The translations under genes were made by a program, and so were the position numbers. A stretch of 64,000 nucleotides of DNA from Clostridia bacterium (GTDB lineage Bacteria; Bacillota; Clostridia; Christensenellales; Aristaeellaceae), in NCBI GenBank assembly GCA_017484085.1, contig JAFUTW010000037.1:34369-98368 (forward strand), in the 5' to 3' direction. Shown in pieces: positions 54,779 to 63,141 of this stretch. Within the stretch, counting starts at the first letter, position 1; each line of letters starts with the position of its first letter. The notes beneath the pieces were generated by a model. That model was given only the letters and a program-made list of their open reading frames with translations, was not told the origin of the DNA and made no database searches.

Positions 54779-55375
54779 ATGGGTCTTTTGGATGGTGCCA
54801 GGAACTTTATCGAAAAACTGGGCTACTTTGGCGATGCCGAAGAGGAACAGGACGAAGAAGAACTGGAAGAAGACGGCGCAGAAGAGGAAGTGTTTGACGA
54901 GGAGGAAGAAGAAGCCTCAGGCGCTTTCCTTGGGCGTATCCTGAGTCCGTTTGCAGGCCGCGGAAGAAGACGCACCGTGCAGCAGGCGGCCGAAGAAGAG
55001 CCTGTACAGCCGGTTCCCGTGCGGGAAACCAGGAGCGCGGTGCGGGATAACGTGATCCGGGACGAGCGCCTGACAGCGCGCCCGCAGCAGCAGGGCAGTA
55101 CGCGGCATACCGAGCATGTGGTCAATGTCCGTCAGATCGAAGAGTGCCGGGAGATCATCAAGTGCCTCCTCAGCGGGGAAAGCGTGCTGCTGAACCTTGA
55201 AAATGTGGATCCGAAGGATTGCGGGCGGATCGTCGACCTCCTCAGCGGGGCTGCGTTCGCGCTGCAGGGGCGCATGATCAAGGTTGCGCATCTGGCTTAC
55301 CTCCTGGCGCCGCAGACAGTGGAGGTCGTTGAGGAACAGGACGGCAGCGCGGGCTATCAGGGCCGGTACAGATGA
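54779..55375 (+). CDS. sepF: SepF, FtsZ-bundling membrane anchor
   Basis: 198 residues. N-terminal amphipathic helix MGLLDGARNFIEKLGYF binds membrane; an unusually acidic linker (runs of Glu and Asp, ~22-48) follows, then the SepF globular domain at ~110-190 (HVVNVRQIEECREIIKCLLS, GGESVLLNLENVDPKDCGRI). It tethers and bends FtsZ filaments. Overlaps ylmH by ATGA. Confidence 0.94.
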   Translation: MGLLDGARNFIEKLGYFGDAEEEQDEEELEEDGAEEEVFDEEEEEASGAFLGRILSPFAGRGRRRTVQQAAEEEPVQPVPVRETRSAVRDNVIRDERLTARPQQQGSTRHTEHVVNVRQIEECREIIKCLLSGESVLLNLENVDPKDCGRIVDLLSGAAFALQGRMIKVAHLAYLLAPQTVEVVEEQDGSAGYQGRYR

Positions 55376-56121
55376 AGAGGGACGGAGAATCAGACCGGCT
55401 TTCTCTGGAGTATGCCGCAAAGATGGCGGAAACCCGGATGAGGCCCAGGTTTACCAGATTTCTGGATCCCGCCGATCTGGCAGAGGCGAAGAGCGTCTTG
55501 CAGGGCAGGACGCTTGATTTTGTCAGCTGGGGCGGATATGAAGGCGCTGAGCGGCAGATCGGCTGCTTTTGCCCGGCGGGCGAGACGCCGGAACCGGAAG
55601 AATTCCCTGTCGTCTGTCTTCGCTCTGCTTATAACAGCAGGTTTGCTTCGATTTCTCACAGGGACGTGCTGGGTGCCTACATGGCGCTGGGCTTGACAAG
55701 AAACTGTTTGGGCGATATTATAGTGGGTGATACGGATGTTTTTTTGTTTGTCGAGAAAGCATCCGCGCCGTATATAGAGGAACAGTTTGAATCGGCGGGG
55801 CGCGTGCACCTCGCGTTCAGACAGACGGATCCGGCCGGTATGCTTCCCGAACCGAAGGGCAGTTACTTCCGGGCGGTCATTCCTTCGCTCCGGCTGGATG
55901 CTGCTGTGGCAGCCGCTTTCAAGACATCCCGCACCAAGGCGGCGGAATGGATCCGGGCGGGCGGGGTGAAGGTCGATCATCTGGTTTGTGAGAAGACGGA
56001 TCATGGTGTCGCGGCAGGCACGCTGCTGTCGGTACGGGGGCAGGGCAGGGCCCGCCTCACTTCCGTTGACGGAACGACCAGAAAAGATCGTATCGGCGTT
56101 ACTTTTTTTCGATTTGAATAA
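55372..56121 (+). CDS. ylmH: YlmH, S4-domain RNA-binding protein
   Basis: 249 residues. Central domain with SAYNSRFASISHRDVLGAYM and GLTRNCLGDIIVGDTDVFLF, then an S4 RNA-binding domain (LDAAVAAAFKTSRTKAAEWI RAGGVKVDH, ~179-240). Family members act on 50S-tRNA complexes in ribosome quality control and lie in the sepF-divIVA cluster, as here. Confidence 0.93.
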   Translation: MKRDGESDRLSLEYAAKMAETRMRPRFTRFLDPADLAEAKSVLQGRTLDFVSWGGYEGAERQIGCFCPAGETPEPEEFPVVCLRSAYNSRFASISHRDVLGAYMALGLTRNCLGDIIVGDTDVFLFVEKASAPYIEEQFESAGRVHLAFRQTDPAGMLPEPKGSYFRAVIPSLRLDAAVAAAFKTSRTKAAEWIRAGGVKVDHLVCEKTDHGVAAGTLLSVRGQGRARLTSVDGTTRKDRIGVTFFRFE

Positions 56122-56148
56122 ATCCCCATCCATGAAAGGAGAAGTACC

Positions 56149-56649
56149 ATGGCAATTACGCTGGACATTATTGCGGACAAGGTATTTAAGGACGTTGGCG
56201 GCGGATATGACAAAGGTGAGGTGGATGATTTCCTCAACGATATCCTCGACGAGATGGAAAAGCGCGAGGACGAAACCAAAGCGCTGAATGCCCAGATCGC
56301 GTCGCTGACCCAGCAGCTGGCGGATGCCAAGGCCGCCGTGGTGAGCGAGCCGGTGAAGGCGGAAGACAAGGGCAAGTACTCCGCAGAGAGCTTTGAACTT
56401 GTGCTCAGCAAGGCACAGGGCGTTTACGAAGAGATCGTCAGCGATGCGGATAAGAAGGCGGAAGAGATCGTCGCCAAGGCGAATGAGGACGCCGCGAGCA
56501 TCCGCGCCAGGGCAGAGAGCCGGATCACCGATCTGACGGACAAGTATGAGACCGTCAAGCAGCAGTCCCGGTCGTATTACGATCAGCTGAGGAAGATCGT
56601 CGATGATCAGAGCGCTTCCCTGACAGCACTGAAGAAACTGCTTAGCTAA
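56149..56649 (+). CDS. divIVA: DivIVA-family coiled-coil protein
   Basis: 166 residues. N-terminal DivIVA membrane-binding motif ITLDIIADKVFKDVGGGYDK GEVDDFLNDILDEM, then a coiled coil rich in Glu, Ala and Lys (SDADKKAEEIVAKANEDAAS) to the end. Locates division or wall growth at curved membrane. Follows ylmH by 27 bases; AAAGGAG precedes the ATG. Confidence 0.94.
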   Translation: MAITLDIIADKVFKDVGGGYDKGEVDDFLNDILDEMEKREDETKALNAQIASLTQQLADAKAAVVSEPVKAEDKGKYSAESFELVLSKAQGVYEEIVSDADKKAEEIVAKANEDAASIRARAESRITDLTDKYETVKQQSRSYYDQLRKIVDDQSASLTALKKLLS

Positions 56650-56656
56650 ACCAAAG

Positions 56657-56689
56657 GAGCAGCGGGACAGCCCACTGCTCTTTCTTTTT
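56657..56689 (+). terminator. Terminator after divIVA
   Basis: 10-bp stem GAGCAGCGGG/CCCACTGCTC with one mismatch, 4-base loop, then TTTCTTTTT. Confidence 0.8.
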
Positions 56690-56714
56690 CAACTGGGGAA
56701 AGGACAGGGCGGAA

Positions 56715-57212
56715 ATGAAGAGGGCATCAAAGCCGCGGATTCTGTTTGGCTTTGCCATGGCTGCGGTCTTTTGCATTGACAGGAGCATCAAGGCGGCGGT
56801 CCTGGCCTCTCCGGCAGACGTCCTGCTGACCGTGCCCGGGCTTCTGCGGATCGTGCGCGTTGCCAATGCGGGGTACGCTTTCAGCCTCTTTTCCGGGGGT
56901 AGTGCCGGCATCCTCGCGGCTTTCTCTGCGATCGCGCTGGCGGCTTTGGCCGCTGCGGAGTGGAAGTACCGGCATTACTGGCTCCAAAGGCCGATCGTCT
57001 TGACAGCGCTGGCTGCGGTAAACGGGGGCGCCATTGGGAACCTCTATGACAGGATCAGCACCGGTGCCGTGACGGATTATATCGAGCTTTCCTTCGTGCG
57101 CTTTCCCGTATTCAACTTTGCCGATATCTGTATCACCTGCGGGCTGCTGGTTGTGGCGTTGTTCCTCCTCGCCGGCCCGGAACTGTCCCAAAACAAAGGA
57201 GCGGATGTATGA
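56715..57212 (+). CDS. lspA: Signal peptidase II (lipoprotein signal peptidase)
   Basis: 165 residues with four membrane helices. Cleaves prolipoproteins at the lipidated Cys. The catalytic Asp pair lies in ISTGAVTDYIELSFV and FNFADICITCG, and NAGYAFSLFSGGSAG matches the NxGxAF motif. The N-terminal helix is slightly divergent. Overlaps the RluD-type gene by ATGA, a common pair. Confidence 0.93.
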   Translation: MKRASKPRILFGFAMAAVFCIDRSIKAAVLASPADVLLTVPGLLRIVRVANAGYAFSLFSGGSAGILAAFSAIALAALAAAEWKYRHYWLQRPIVLTALAAVNGGAIGNLYDRISTGAVTDYIELSFVRFPVFNFADICITCGLLVVALFLLAGPELSQNKGADV

Positions 57213-58120
57213 GCCGGCTGGAATACCGAGTATCACCGGAAGAGGCCGGGAAGCGGCTGGATCAGTTCCTTGCGGAGCGCGGAGAGCTTACGCGCTCCCG
57301 CGCGCAGACGCTCATCCGCGACGGACAGGTGACGGTGGACGGCGAGACGGTCCTGAAGCCTTCCCAGACAGTGACGGCGGATGTCCTGGCTCTTGTGGAC
57401 GTACCGGAGCCGAAGCCTGTGGGGATCGCGCCGCAAGACATCGCCATCGAGCTGCTGTACGAGGACGACGATATCGCCGTGGTGAACAAACCGGCGGGGA
57501 TGGTCGTCCATCCCGCGGCCGGAAACGAGGACGGCACGCTGGTCAATGCGCTGCTTTTCCGCCTGAGCGGCCTGTCCGGCATCGGCGGCGAGATGCGCCC
57601 GGGTATCGTCCACCGGTTGGACAAGGACACGTCGGGCGTGCTGGTCATCGCGAAAAATGACCGGGCACACCAGGGCCTTAGCGAGCAGTTCAAGGACAGG
57701 AGCATGGAAAAGCACTACCGTACCATCGTCAGCGGACAGATGAAGGAAGAGCAAGGGCTCATCGATGCGCCGATCGGCCGCCATAAACTGGACCGCAAGA
57801 AGATGGCCGTCACAGATGACGGACGCCCCTCCCAGACGGAATGGAAGCTGCTGGCGCCGCTGAAAGGCGCAAGCCTGCTGGACGTACATCTGCTGACAGG
57901 GCGGACACATCAGATCCGCGTGCACATGCTCTCCGTAGGGCACCCGGTGCTGGGGGACCGCATCTATGCGCCGAAGCTCAAGATGCCGGTAACGGTCCCC
58001 AGACTGATGCTGCACGCTTACAGCCTGGAACTGACGCATCCTGTATCAGGCGAGCGGCTGCGCTTCGAGGCGCCGCTGCCGGAGGCCTTCGGGATCCTCG
58101 CTCAGAAGCTGTCATTATAA
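57209..58120 (+). CDS. rluD: RluD-type pseudouridine synthase
   Basis: 303 residues: S4 domain ([20 protein letters not shown]), catalytic Asp in [17 protein letters not shown], and [23 protein letters not shown]. Modifies 23S rRNA in the RluD subfamily; the adjacent lspA is the usual neighbour. Target is inferred. Confidence 0.93.
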   Translation: MSRLEYRVSPEEAGKRLDQFLAERGELTRSRAQTLIRDGQVTVDGETVLKPSQTVTADVLALVDVPEPKPVGIAPQDIAIELLYEDDDIAVVNKPAGMVVHPAAGNEDGTLVNALLFRLSGLSGIGGEMRPGIVHRLDKDTSGVLVIAKNDRAHQGLSEQFKDRSMEKHYRTIVSGQMKEEQGLIDAPIGRHKLDRKKMAVTDDGRPSQTEWKLLAPLKGASLLDVHLLTGRTHQIRVHMLSVGHPVLGDRIYAPKLKMPVTVPRLMLHAYSLELTHPVSGERLRFEAPLPEAFGILAQKLSL

Positions 58121-58149
58121 CAGGGCGGTGTCTGTTTTTAGCGGAACCA

Positions 58150-58178
58150 TTGAAACTGCAGGCATGTTTGTGTATAAT
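58150..58178 (+). promoter_or_regulatory. Promoter of ireB-ruvX
   Basis: TTGAAA at 58150-58155, 17-base spacer, TATAAT at 58173-58178. Confidence 0.88.
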
Positions 58179-58208
58179 ACGGGCAGTGAACAGGAAGGGG
58201 TATGCGAT

Positions 58209-58469
58209 ATGATTGATTCTTCCATGGGAACACAGCATTTCAAGGCGATCAGCGATAACCCGCAGGATGCGCAGACGATCCTGCTGTGTGTTTACCATGC
58301 CTTGTCCGATAAAGGGTATGATCCGATTACGCAGATCGTCGGCTATCTGATCAGCGGTGATCCGACCTACATTACGAGCTATCAGAATGCCCGTTCTCTG
58401 ATCTGCCGGATCGACCGCGATGAACTGCTGGAAGAGCTGGTTCAGTTCTATATTTCAAAGAAGGTATAA
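58209..58469 (+). CDS. ireB: IreB/YrzL (DUF965) regulatory phosphoprotein
   Basis: 86 residues from ATG 58209 with GGAAGGGG eight bases upstream; longer starts lie before the promoter's product begins. [40 protein letters not shown] and [20 protein letters not shown] match DUF965. In Enterococcus IreB is a substrate of the Ser/Thr kinase IreK and affects cephalosporin resistance. Four bases before ruvX. Confidence 0.93.
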   Translation: MIDSSMGTQHFKAISDNPQDAQTILLCVYHALSDKGYDPITQIVGYLISGDPTYITSYQNARSLICRIDRDELLEELVQFYISKKV

Positions 58470-58472
58470 CGG

Positions 58473-59171
58473 ATGGACAGGGTTCTTGGCCTTGACGTCG
58501 GCGACCGCAGGATCGGAGTCGCCGTCAGCGACGCGCTTGGGATCACCGCGCAGCCGGTCGAGACGTACTGGCGCGTCGGATACGGCCCCGACGTCCGGCA
58601 TTTCCTTGCCCTGTGTAAGCAGTACGGCACGCGCAGCATCGTATGCGGCCTGCCGCGCAATATGAGCGGGAGACAGGGAGATCAGGCGGACAAGGTCTTT
58701 GCCTTTGCCCAGCAGTTGGAAGATGCCGGGCTCCTTGTGCAGTATGAGGATGAGCGGCTGACCACGGTGCTGGCGGAGAACGCTCTGCTGGAAGCGGACA
58801 TGAGCCGTGAGGGCCGCAAGAAAAAGGTGGATATGATCGCCGCAACGCTGATCCTGCAGTCCTGGCTGGACAGACAAAAAGCGGAACAGCAGCGCACAGC
58901 GGAGGAAGAACCGGCAGCACCGGGAACTGAAGACACGGATCTCATGGAATTTGAAGATGAGAACGGGGAGGTCGTTCAGTTCCGGATCGTTGCGGACATC
59001 AGCAGGAACGGCGAAAGATATCTGCTGATGAGCGATCTGGCAGAAGAAGGTGACACCTTTTTCCTGCAGGAGCTCTCCGGCGAGGACGGCAGCGTAAGCT
59101 ACCGGTCAGTAGAAGAGCCGGCGCTGATCGAGGAACTCTATGAGGAGTATCTGAGGCAGTGTGAAGAATGA
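58473..59171 (+). CDS. ruvX: RuvX/YqgF nuclease fused to a DUF1292-like C-terminal domain
   Basis: 232 residues, against about 138-150 for the usual family. Residues 1-138 are YqgF: LGLDVGDRRIGVAVSDALGI, YEDERLTTVLAENALLEADM, KKKVDMIAATLILQSWLD, with the RNase H-like acidic residues; it acts in pre-16S rRNA maturation. An acidic linker then leads to a ~75-residue end (LMEFEDENGEVVQFRIVADI onwards) resembling DUF1292/YrzB. DUF1292 is normally a separate downstream gene, and one is also present at 59196. No frameshift is seen. Confidence 0.9.
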   Translation: MDRVLGLDVGDRRIGVAVSDALGITAQPVETYWRVGYGPDVRHFLALCKQYGTRSIVCGLPRNMSGRQGDQADKVFAFAQQLEDAGLLVQYEDERLTTVLAENALLEADMSREGRKKKVDMIAATLILQSWLDRQKAEQQRTAEEEPAAPGTEDTDLMEFEDENGEVVQFRIVADISRNGERYLLMSDLAEEGDTFFLQELSGEDGSVSYRSVEEPALIEELYEEYLRQCEE

Positions 59172-59195
59172 CGAAATACCGGAAAGGTTTCAGAT

Positions 59196-59591
59196 ATGGC
59201 ATCATTGAATCGGAATGAGGAAGTCGGCTGGTTTGAGGTCAGCGATGAGGAAGGTAGGGTGGCTGCCCTTCGCCCCATTGCAACTGTCGTCTACAATGCG
59301 AAAGTCTACTCGCTGATGGGCGCCATCCGTATGAACGAAGAGGGCGAAAGTGAAGGCGGCCTTGTGCTGGTGCGCCAAAGCAGCCTGCTGAACAGCGAGG
59401 GGACCCGCTATGAAGTGGTCAGCGACAACAACGAGATCGAGCACGTGATGGGCCAGGTGATGGCGGCTTTGCTGACGGAATCACCGGAGATTTCGGAACT
59501 CCTGGGCAGCGAGAATGCCGAAGCAGCCTGCGGCAGCGAGCATGGGCCTTTTGAATTCTGCTATTGCGACAATGACCGATATCTGCAGTGA
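59196..59591 (+). CDS. DUF1292/YrzB-like acidic protein
   Basis: 131 residues, acidic. FEVSDEEGRVAALRPIATVV YNAKVYSLMGAIRMNEEGES and GLVLVRQSSLLNSEGTRYEV have the length and position of the yrzB product after ireB-ruvX. A Cys/His-containing tail (AACGSEHGPFEFCYCDND) is unusual. Role unknown in the family. Confidence 0.78.
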   Translation: MASLNRNEEVGWFEVSDEEGRVAALRPIATVVYNAKVYSLMGAIRMNEEGESEGGLVLVRQSSLLNSEGTRYEVVSDNNEIEHVMGQVMAALLTESPEISELLGSENAEAACGSEHGPFEFCYCDNDRYLQ

Positions 59592-59619
59592 CCCTGCCTT
59601 GGACAAGTACCGCGTATAA

Positions 59620-59657
59620 CGCTGAGCGGGCCGGTGATGGCCGCTCAGCGTTTCTTT
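59620..59657 (+). terminator. Terminator of the ireB-ruvX operon
   Basis: 10-bp stem CGCTGAGCGG/CCGCTCAGCG, 11-base loop, then TTTCTTT. It ends before the chrA start and makes earlier in-frame chrA starts unlikely. Confidence 0.82.
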
Positions 59658-59714
59658 GAACATAATGAGGGACGAATCCCGATCGAAGGGATGGAAGACA
59701 AAGGAGGATGGGAT

Positions 59715-60299
59715 TTGAATCAGCTTCTGGAACTGTATTGGACCTTTGTGAAGCTTGGCTGTGTCACCTTTGGGGGCGGCTATGCCATGCTGCCGATCCT
59801 GGAGCGCGAGCTTGTGGACAAACGCCATTGGACGACGATGGACGATCTTCGCGACTATTTCTCGATCGGGCAGTGCACGCCCGGTTTGATCGCACTGAAT
59901 GTATCGACCTTTATCGGCGAAAAGCGGAAGGGCGTGTCCGGCGCATTGGCGGCGACCGTCGGCTTTGTCACAGGGCCGATCATCATCATCCTGCTGATCG
60001 CCACCTGCCTTACCAATTTTGCACATTTACCGGTGGTTCAGCATGCCTTTGCAGGCATCCGCGTCTGTGTCTGCGTGCTGATCCTGCAGGCTGTCCTGCG
60101 CCTCTGGAAGAAATCTGTCGTTGATAAGACGGCGCTGGTCCTGTATCTGGCGGTATTTCTCCTCAACGCGTTTTCAGGGGTTTTGCCGGTCCGCGTTCCC
60201 GCGGCGCTGCTGGTCATCCTGGCCGGGGCAGCGGGCATCGTGATCAGCAGCCGGCGTCAGGCGGCGAAGGATCAAAAGAAAGGAGGCAGCGGCAAATGA
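59715..60299 (+). CDS. Chromate transporter ChrA-type half protein 1
   Basis: 194 residues from TTG 59715, seven bases after AAGGAGG (59701-59707). Single ChrA half: LYWTFVKLGCVTFGGGYAML, FSIGQCTPGLIALNVSTFIG and GFVTGPIIIILLIATCLTNF, with about six hydrophobic helices. Two-gene split chromate transporters work as heterodimers. The neighbour at 60296 is the second half. Confidence 0.9.
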   Translation: MNQLLELYWTFVKLGCVTFGGGYAMLPILERELVDKRHWTTMDDLRDYFSIGQCTPGLIALNVSTFIGEKRKGVSGALAATVGFVTGPIIIILLIATCLTNFAHLPVVQHAFAGIRVCVCVLILQAVLRLWKKSVVDKTALVLYLAVFLLNAFSGVLPVRVPAALLVILAGAAGIVISSRRQAAKDQKKGGSGK

Positions 60300-60859
60300 C
60301 ACTGCTCCGGCTGATATTTGAATTTGCCAAGACCGGCCTCTTTTCGATCGGCGGCGGGCTTGCCACACTCCCATTCCTTTATGAGATGTCTGATAAAACC
60401 GGGTGGTTCAGCCATGCAGACATCGCGGATATGATCGCGGTATCCGAGTCCACGCCCGGAGCGATCGGCATCAACATGTCCACTTATGCGGGCTTTAAGA
60501 CGGCCGGCCTCGCAGGCGGCATCCTGGCGACGCTGGGGCTTGCGACCCCTTCGATCATCATCATCCTGATCATCGCGCGCTTTCTCAAGTCGTTCAGAGA
60601 CAATCCGTTGGTTGAGGGCGCATTCTTCGGCCTGAGACCGGCATCCATCGCGATGATCACAGCGGCGGGACTCAATGTTGCAAAGGTGGCGCTCGTCAAC
60701 CTTTCCGCTTATGCGGCAAGCGGCAGCCTGACAGATCTGTTTATCCCCAAGGCCATCGTACTGGCGGTGGTACTGTTTATCGCGCAGCGGAAGCTGAAAT
60801 GGAGCCCGATCTTCTTTATCGCCATTTCTGCGGCTGTCGGCATCGTGTTTCAATTTTGA
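60296..60859 (+). CDS. Chromate transporter ChrA-type half protein 2
   Basis: 187 residues. Carries the paired ChrA motifs FEFAKTGLFSIGGGLATLPF and AVSESTPGAIGINMSTYAGF, then hydrophobic helices. Overlaps half 1 by ATGA. The pair is predicted to export chromate or a similar anion; real substrate in anaerobes is uncertain. Confidence 0.9.
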   Translation: MTLLRLIFEFAKTGLFSIGGGLATLPFLYEMSDKTGWFSHADIADMIAVSESTPGAIGINMSTYAGFKTAGLAGGILATLGLATPSIIIILIIARFLKSFRDNPLVEGAFFGLRPASIAMITAAGLNVAKVALVNLSAYAASGSLTDLFIPKAIVLAVVLFIAQRKLKWSPIFFIAISAAVGIVFQF

Positions 60860-60876
60860 AAAACATAACAAAATCG

Positions 60877-60894
60877 CCCGCCGGTTTCGGCGGG
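60877..60894. terminator. Hairpin after the ChrA pair
   Basis: 7-bp stem CCCGCCG/CGGCGGG with a GTTT loop. There is no long T run, so it is a weak terminator candidate between convergent genes. Confidence 0.55.
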
Positions 60895-60915
60895 TGATCG
60901 CTTATATAGGCGGGC

Positions 60916-61380
60916 TCAGCGTGGCAGAAGCGAAAGATGGACTAATAGTCCCCGGCAGCCCTCCTCGATCTGGCGCAGCACGCCGTCAAAGTCACGCGTA
61001 TACCAGGGATCGTCAATTTCCCTCCCCGTTTTTCCTGCCCAATCCAGCAGCATGGACATCTTGCCGTCAGAGTCGCCGCCGCAGATTCTGCGCATGTCGG
61101 CCATGTTTTCTTCATCCATGCCGATCAGATAATCCCATTTTCCGTAATCGGAACGGGTCATCTGCCGGGCGGCGTGGGGGCGGCAGACGTAGCCGGCCGA
61201 CTGGAGAGACCGCTTCATCGGCGGATATACCTCGTTGCCGATTTCCTCACGGGTAGCCGCTGCGGATGATACAGTCAGCTGCGAGGCCAATCCGTTCTCT
61301 TCCGCCAGCTGCCGCAGCACCATTTCGGCAGCGGCACTCCTGCATATATTGCCGTGGCAGATAAATAAAATCTTGGTCAA
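60916..61380 (-). CDS. Low-molecular-weight protein tyrosine phosphatase
   Basis: 154 residues. The P-loop CHGNICRS (residues 8-15) with nucleophile Cys8 and the general acid in EIDDPWYTRDF are intact, with SSAAATREEIGNEVYPPMKR between. Dephosphorylates phosphotyrosine proteins, commonly BY-kinase targets; no kinase is adjacent. Alone on the minus strand. Confidence 0.93.
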   Translation of the reverse strand: MTKILFICHGNICRSAAAEMVLRQLAEENGLASQLTVSSAAATREEIGNEVYPPMKRSLQSAGYVCRPHAARQMTRSDYGKWDYLIGMDEENMADMRRICGGDSDGKMSMLLDWAGKTGREIDDPWYTRDFDGVLRQIEEGCRGLLVHLSLLPR

Positions 61381-61401
61381 TGTTACAGGAAGCTCCTTCC
61401 G

Positions 61402-61492
61402 GCAACGAAAAGCAACGTTTAGGCCACTCCCAGGGCATGTCGTATCTGGTCATTTTCGCGATGGTCAAAATTCATACCTTGCTTTTCGTTGC
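61402..61492. repeat. 14-bp inverted repeat around a 63-base core
   Basis: GCAACGAAAAGCAA at 61402-61415 and its exact reverse complement at 61479-61492. It lies in the 357-base gap between the phosphatase and the MFS gene. The rest of the gap shows the MFS terminator and no gene I can support. Confidence 0.75.
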
Positions 61493-61615
61493 TTTTTGTG
61501 ACTTATCGGGGCCATGAAAAGTAGTAAAATCGTAGTAAAACCGCTCGAAATTACTACTCGGAAGCCGTGCCCTGATCGCCTTGTAGAATACCATATTGAG
61601 CCCCTTGCAGGCAAC

Positions 61616-61642
61616 AAAAAAACGGCTGAGCTTCGTCAGCCG
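61616..61642 (-). terminator. Terminator of the MFS gene
   Basis: Minus strand: 7-bp stem CGGCTGA/TCAGCCG, 6-base loop, then seven T. Confidence 0.85.
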
Positions 61643-61737
61643 ATGGCAAATGCGGATATTTTATCCAACCCGGAACATCTTCTTCGAAATCCGGACCTCA
61701 TTCTCCTGCAAAGGCAGCATTTCATCTCCAGCGGGAC

Positions 61738-62952
61738 TCACGCTTCCTCTTTGATCGTGTAACAGAGCAGCGCCGCGGCGGCGGACAGCACGCCCCCGAG
61801 GATCCAAAGCAGCATATGCTGCCCGTTGGATCCCAGAATGCCGCCGAGCCAAGTGCTGATAAAACTGCCGATCTGGTGGAACACAAAGGCCGTGCCCAAC
61901 AGCAGGCCAACCTTCTGGACGCCGTACAGCTTGCTGATGAGGTTCGTGGTGGGCGGTACGGTTGAGTTGCCGATCAGCCCGAGGAATACCAGGAAAAAGT
62001 ACGCCGAAAACACCGAGGGCTTCATCAGATAAAAGACCAGAATCGCAACAGGCCGCAGGGCATAGCAGGTCCCCACCACCCACTTGCACTTCGTTTTGAC
62101 GCACAGGAAGCCGCTGATGGCGGGGCCGATCATGCCGAAGATGCCGTAGATGGTGAAGCCCAGCGCCGTCACACTGCCGGGTATGCCCCGGTCAATCAGC
62201 TGCGAATACAGTTGGGTTTCGATGATCGCCATAAAGAAACCGCATGTGAAGAAAGCAAGAGACACCTGCAGAAAGGCCCGGCTCCTGACAGCGGACGAGA
62301 TCTCCTTCAGGATATGGAGCTTTTCTTTCTCCTCTTCAGCGAGCTCTTTCTCCGCAGACTGTTCCTTGGTGTACAGCCACACGCAGATGGCAGCGATGCT
62401 CCCCGCCAGTATCGTATAGCAGACCATGATCAAACGGAGTCCGCCGCGATCCATAAGCGCCTGGGTCACCGGAGCGAGAATGGCGCCGCCGATCCCGCCA
62501 GCACCATTGATGATTCCGGATACGGCGGTGGCCCTCTTTGCTCCAAGGACCGGGGTGACAGCGCCCATGACGATCCCAAATGCCAGGGCGCCGGTGCCGC
62601 CGCCAACTAAAAGGCCCATCGCCAGTGTGAGAATCCACGGGCTATGCGAGACCATTGTCAGCAGGAACCCGGCTGCCAGCATCAGCGCACCGAGGATCAG
62701 GACAAACGAATTGTTCTTCTTCAGTGCCAGTGCGCCGAAGAAGGGCTGGGCAAAGCCATAGAACAGCTGAGCGATGGCGATGGAAAAGCCGACGCTTGCC
62801 GCCGCAATGCCGGTATAGCGCTCAATCGCGGCTGAGAGCAGCCCGTAGTTGACGCGGATACCGTTGTTGAGCATGAAGATCAGACAGCCCGCAAGAGTGA
62901 TCACAACAATTCCTGCAACCGACGACTTCTTCTCCACTGTGGGTTTGTTCAT
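61738..62952 (-). CDS. MFS transporter, oxalate/formate-antiporter-like type
   Basis: 404 residues from ATG 62952 (AGGGGAG upstream); longer starts precede its promoter's start point. About twelve hydrophobic helices with FMLNNGIRVNYGLLSAAIER, VSGIINGAGGIGGAILAPVT and GFTIYGIFGMIGPAISGFLC, similar in layout to OFA-type anion MFS carriers. It is divergent from the LysR gene and shares its control region, so the LysR probably regulates it. Confidence 0.88.
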   Translation of the reverse strand: MNKPTVEKKSSVAGIVVITLAGCLIFMLNNGIRVNYGLLSAAIERYTGIAAASVGFSIAIAQLFYGFAQPFFGALALKKNNSFVLILGALMLAAGFLLTMVSHSPWILTLAMGLLVGGGTGALAFGIVMGAVTPVLGAKRATAVSGIINGAGGIGGAILAPVTQALMDRGGLRLIMVCYTILAGSIAAICVWLYTKEQSAEKELAEEEKEKLHILKEISSAVRSRAFLQVSLAFFTCGFFMAIIETQLYSQLIDRGIPGSVTALGFTIYGIFGMIGPAISGFLCVKTKCKWVVGTCYALRPVAILVFYLMKPSVFSAYFFLVFLGLIGNSTVPPTTNLISKLYGVQKVGLLLGTAFVFHQIGSFISTWLGGILGSNGQHMLLWILGGVLSAAAALLCYTIKEEA

Positions 62953-63032
62953 GATAAATCTCCCCTGGAACCTGCTTACGTTGCCTGAACGGCAGAAAGA
63001 AAAGCAAAAAAACGTATCAGCCATTGAAAGGC

Positions 63033-63061
63033 TTGACATACGATCTGCCAGCCCCTATGAT
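63033..63061 (+). promoter_or_regulatory. Promoter of the LysR gene
   Basis: TTGACA at 63033-63038, 17-base spacer, TATGAT at 63056-63061. Its -10 box overlaps that of the divergent MFS promoter. Confidence 0.85.
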
Positions 63062-63085
63062 AGTGACGGAAAACAGTTTTGTCAA
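63057..63085 (-). promoter_or_regulatory. Promoter of the MFS gene
   Basis: Minus strand: TTGACA (63085-63080), 17-base spacer, TATCAT (63062-63057). It shares five -10 base pairs with the LysR promoter, so both cannot be bound at once. Confidence 0.85.
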
Positions 63086-63094
63086 TTTGAAATA

Positions 63095-63113
63095 ATTGAA
63101 ACAATGCTTCAAT
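63095..63113. promoter_or_regulatory. LysR-type operator candidate
   Basis: Perfect palindrome ATTGAA-N7-TTCAAT, which includes a T-N11-A pattern. Its centre is about 54 bases upstream of the predicted MFS start and about 36 downstream of the LysR start, suiting activation of the former and repression of the latter. Confidence 0.7.
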
Positions 63114-63141
63114 TACAACGAACAAAACAAGGGGGAAGCAT

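Noticed and set aside
61514-61762. 82-codon plus-strand frame before the MFS gene
   Set aside because: It spans the minus-strand MFS terminator and the 3' end of the MFS gene and has no recognisable domain or good ribosome site.
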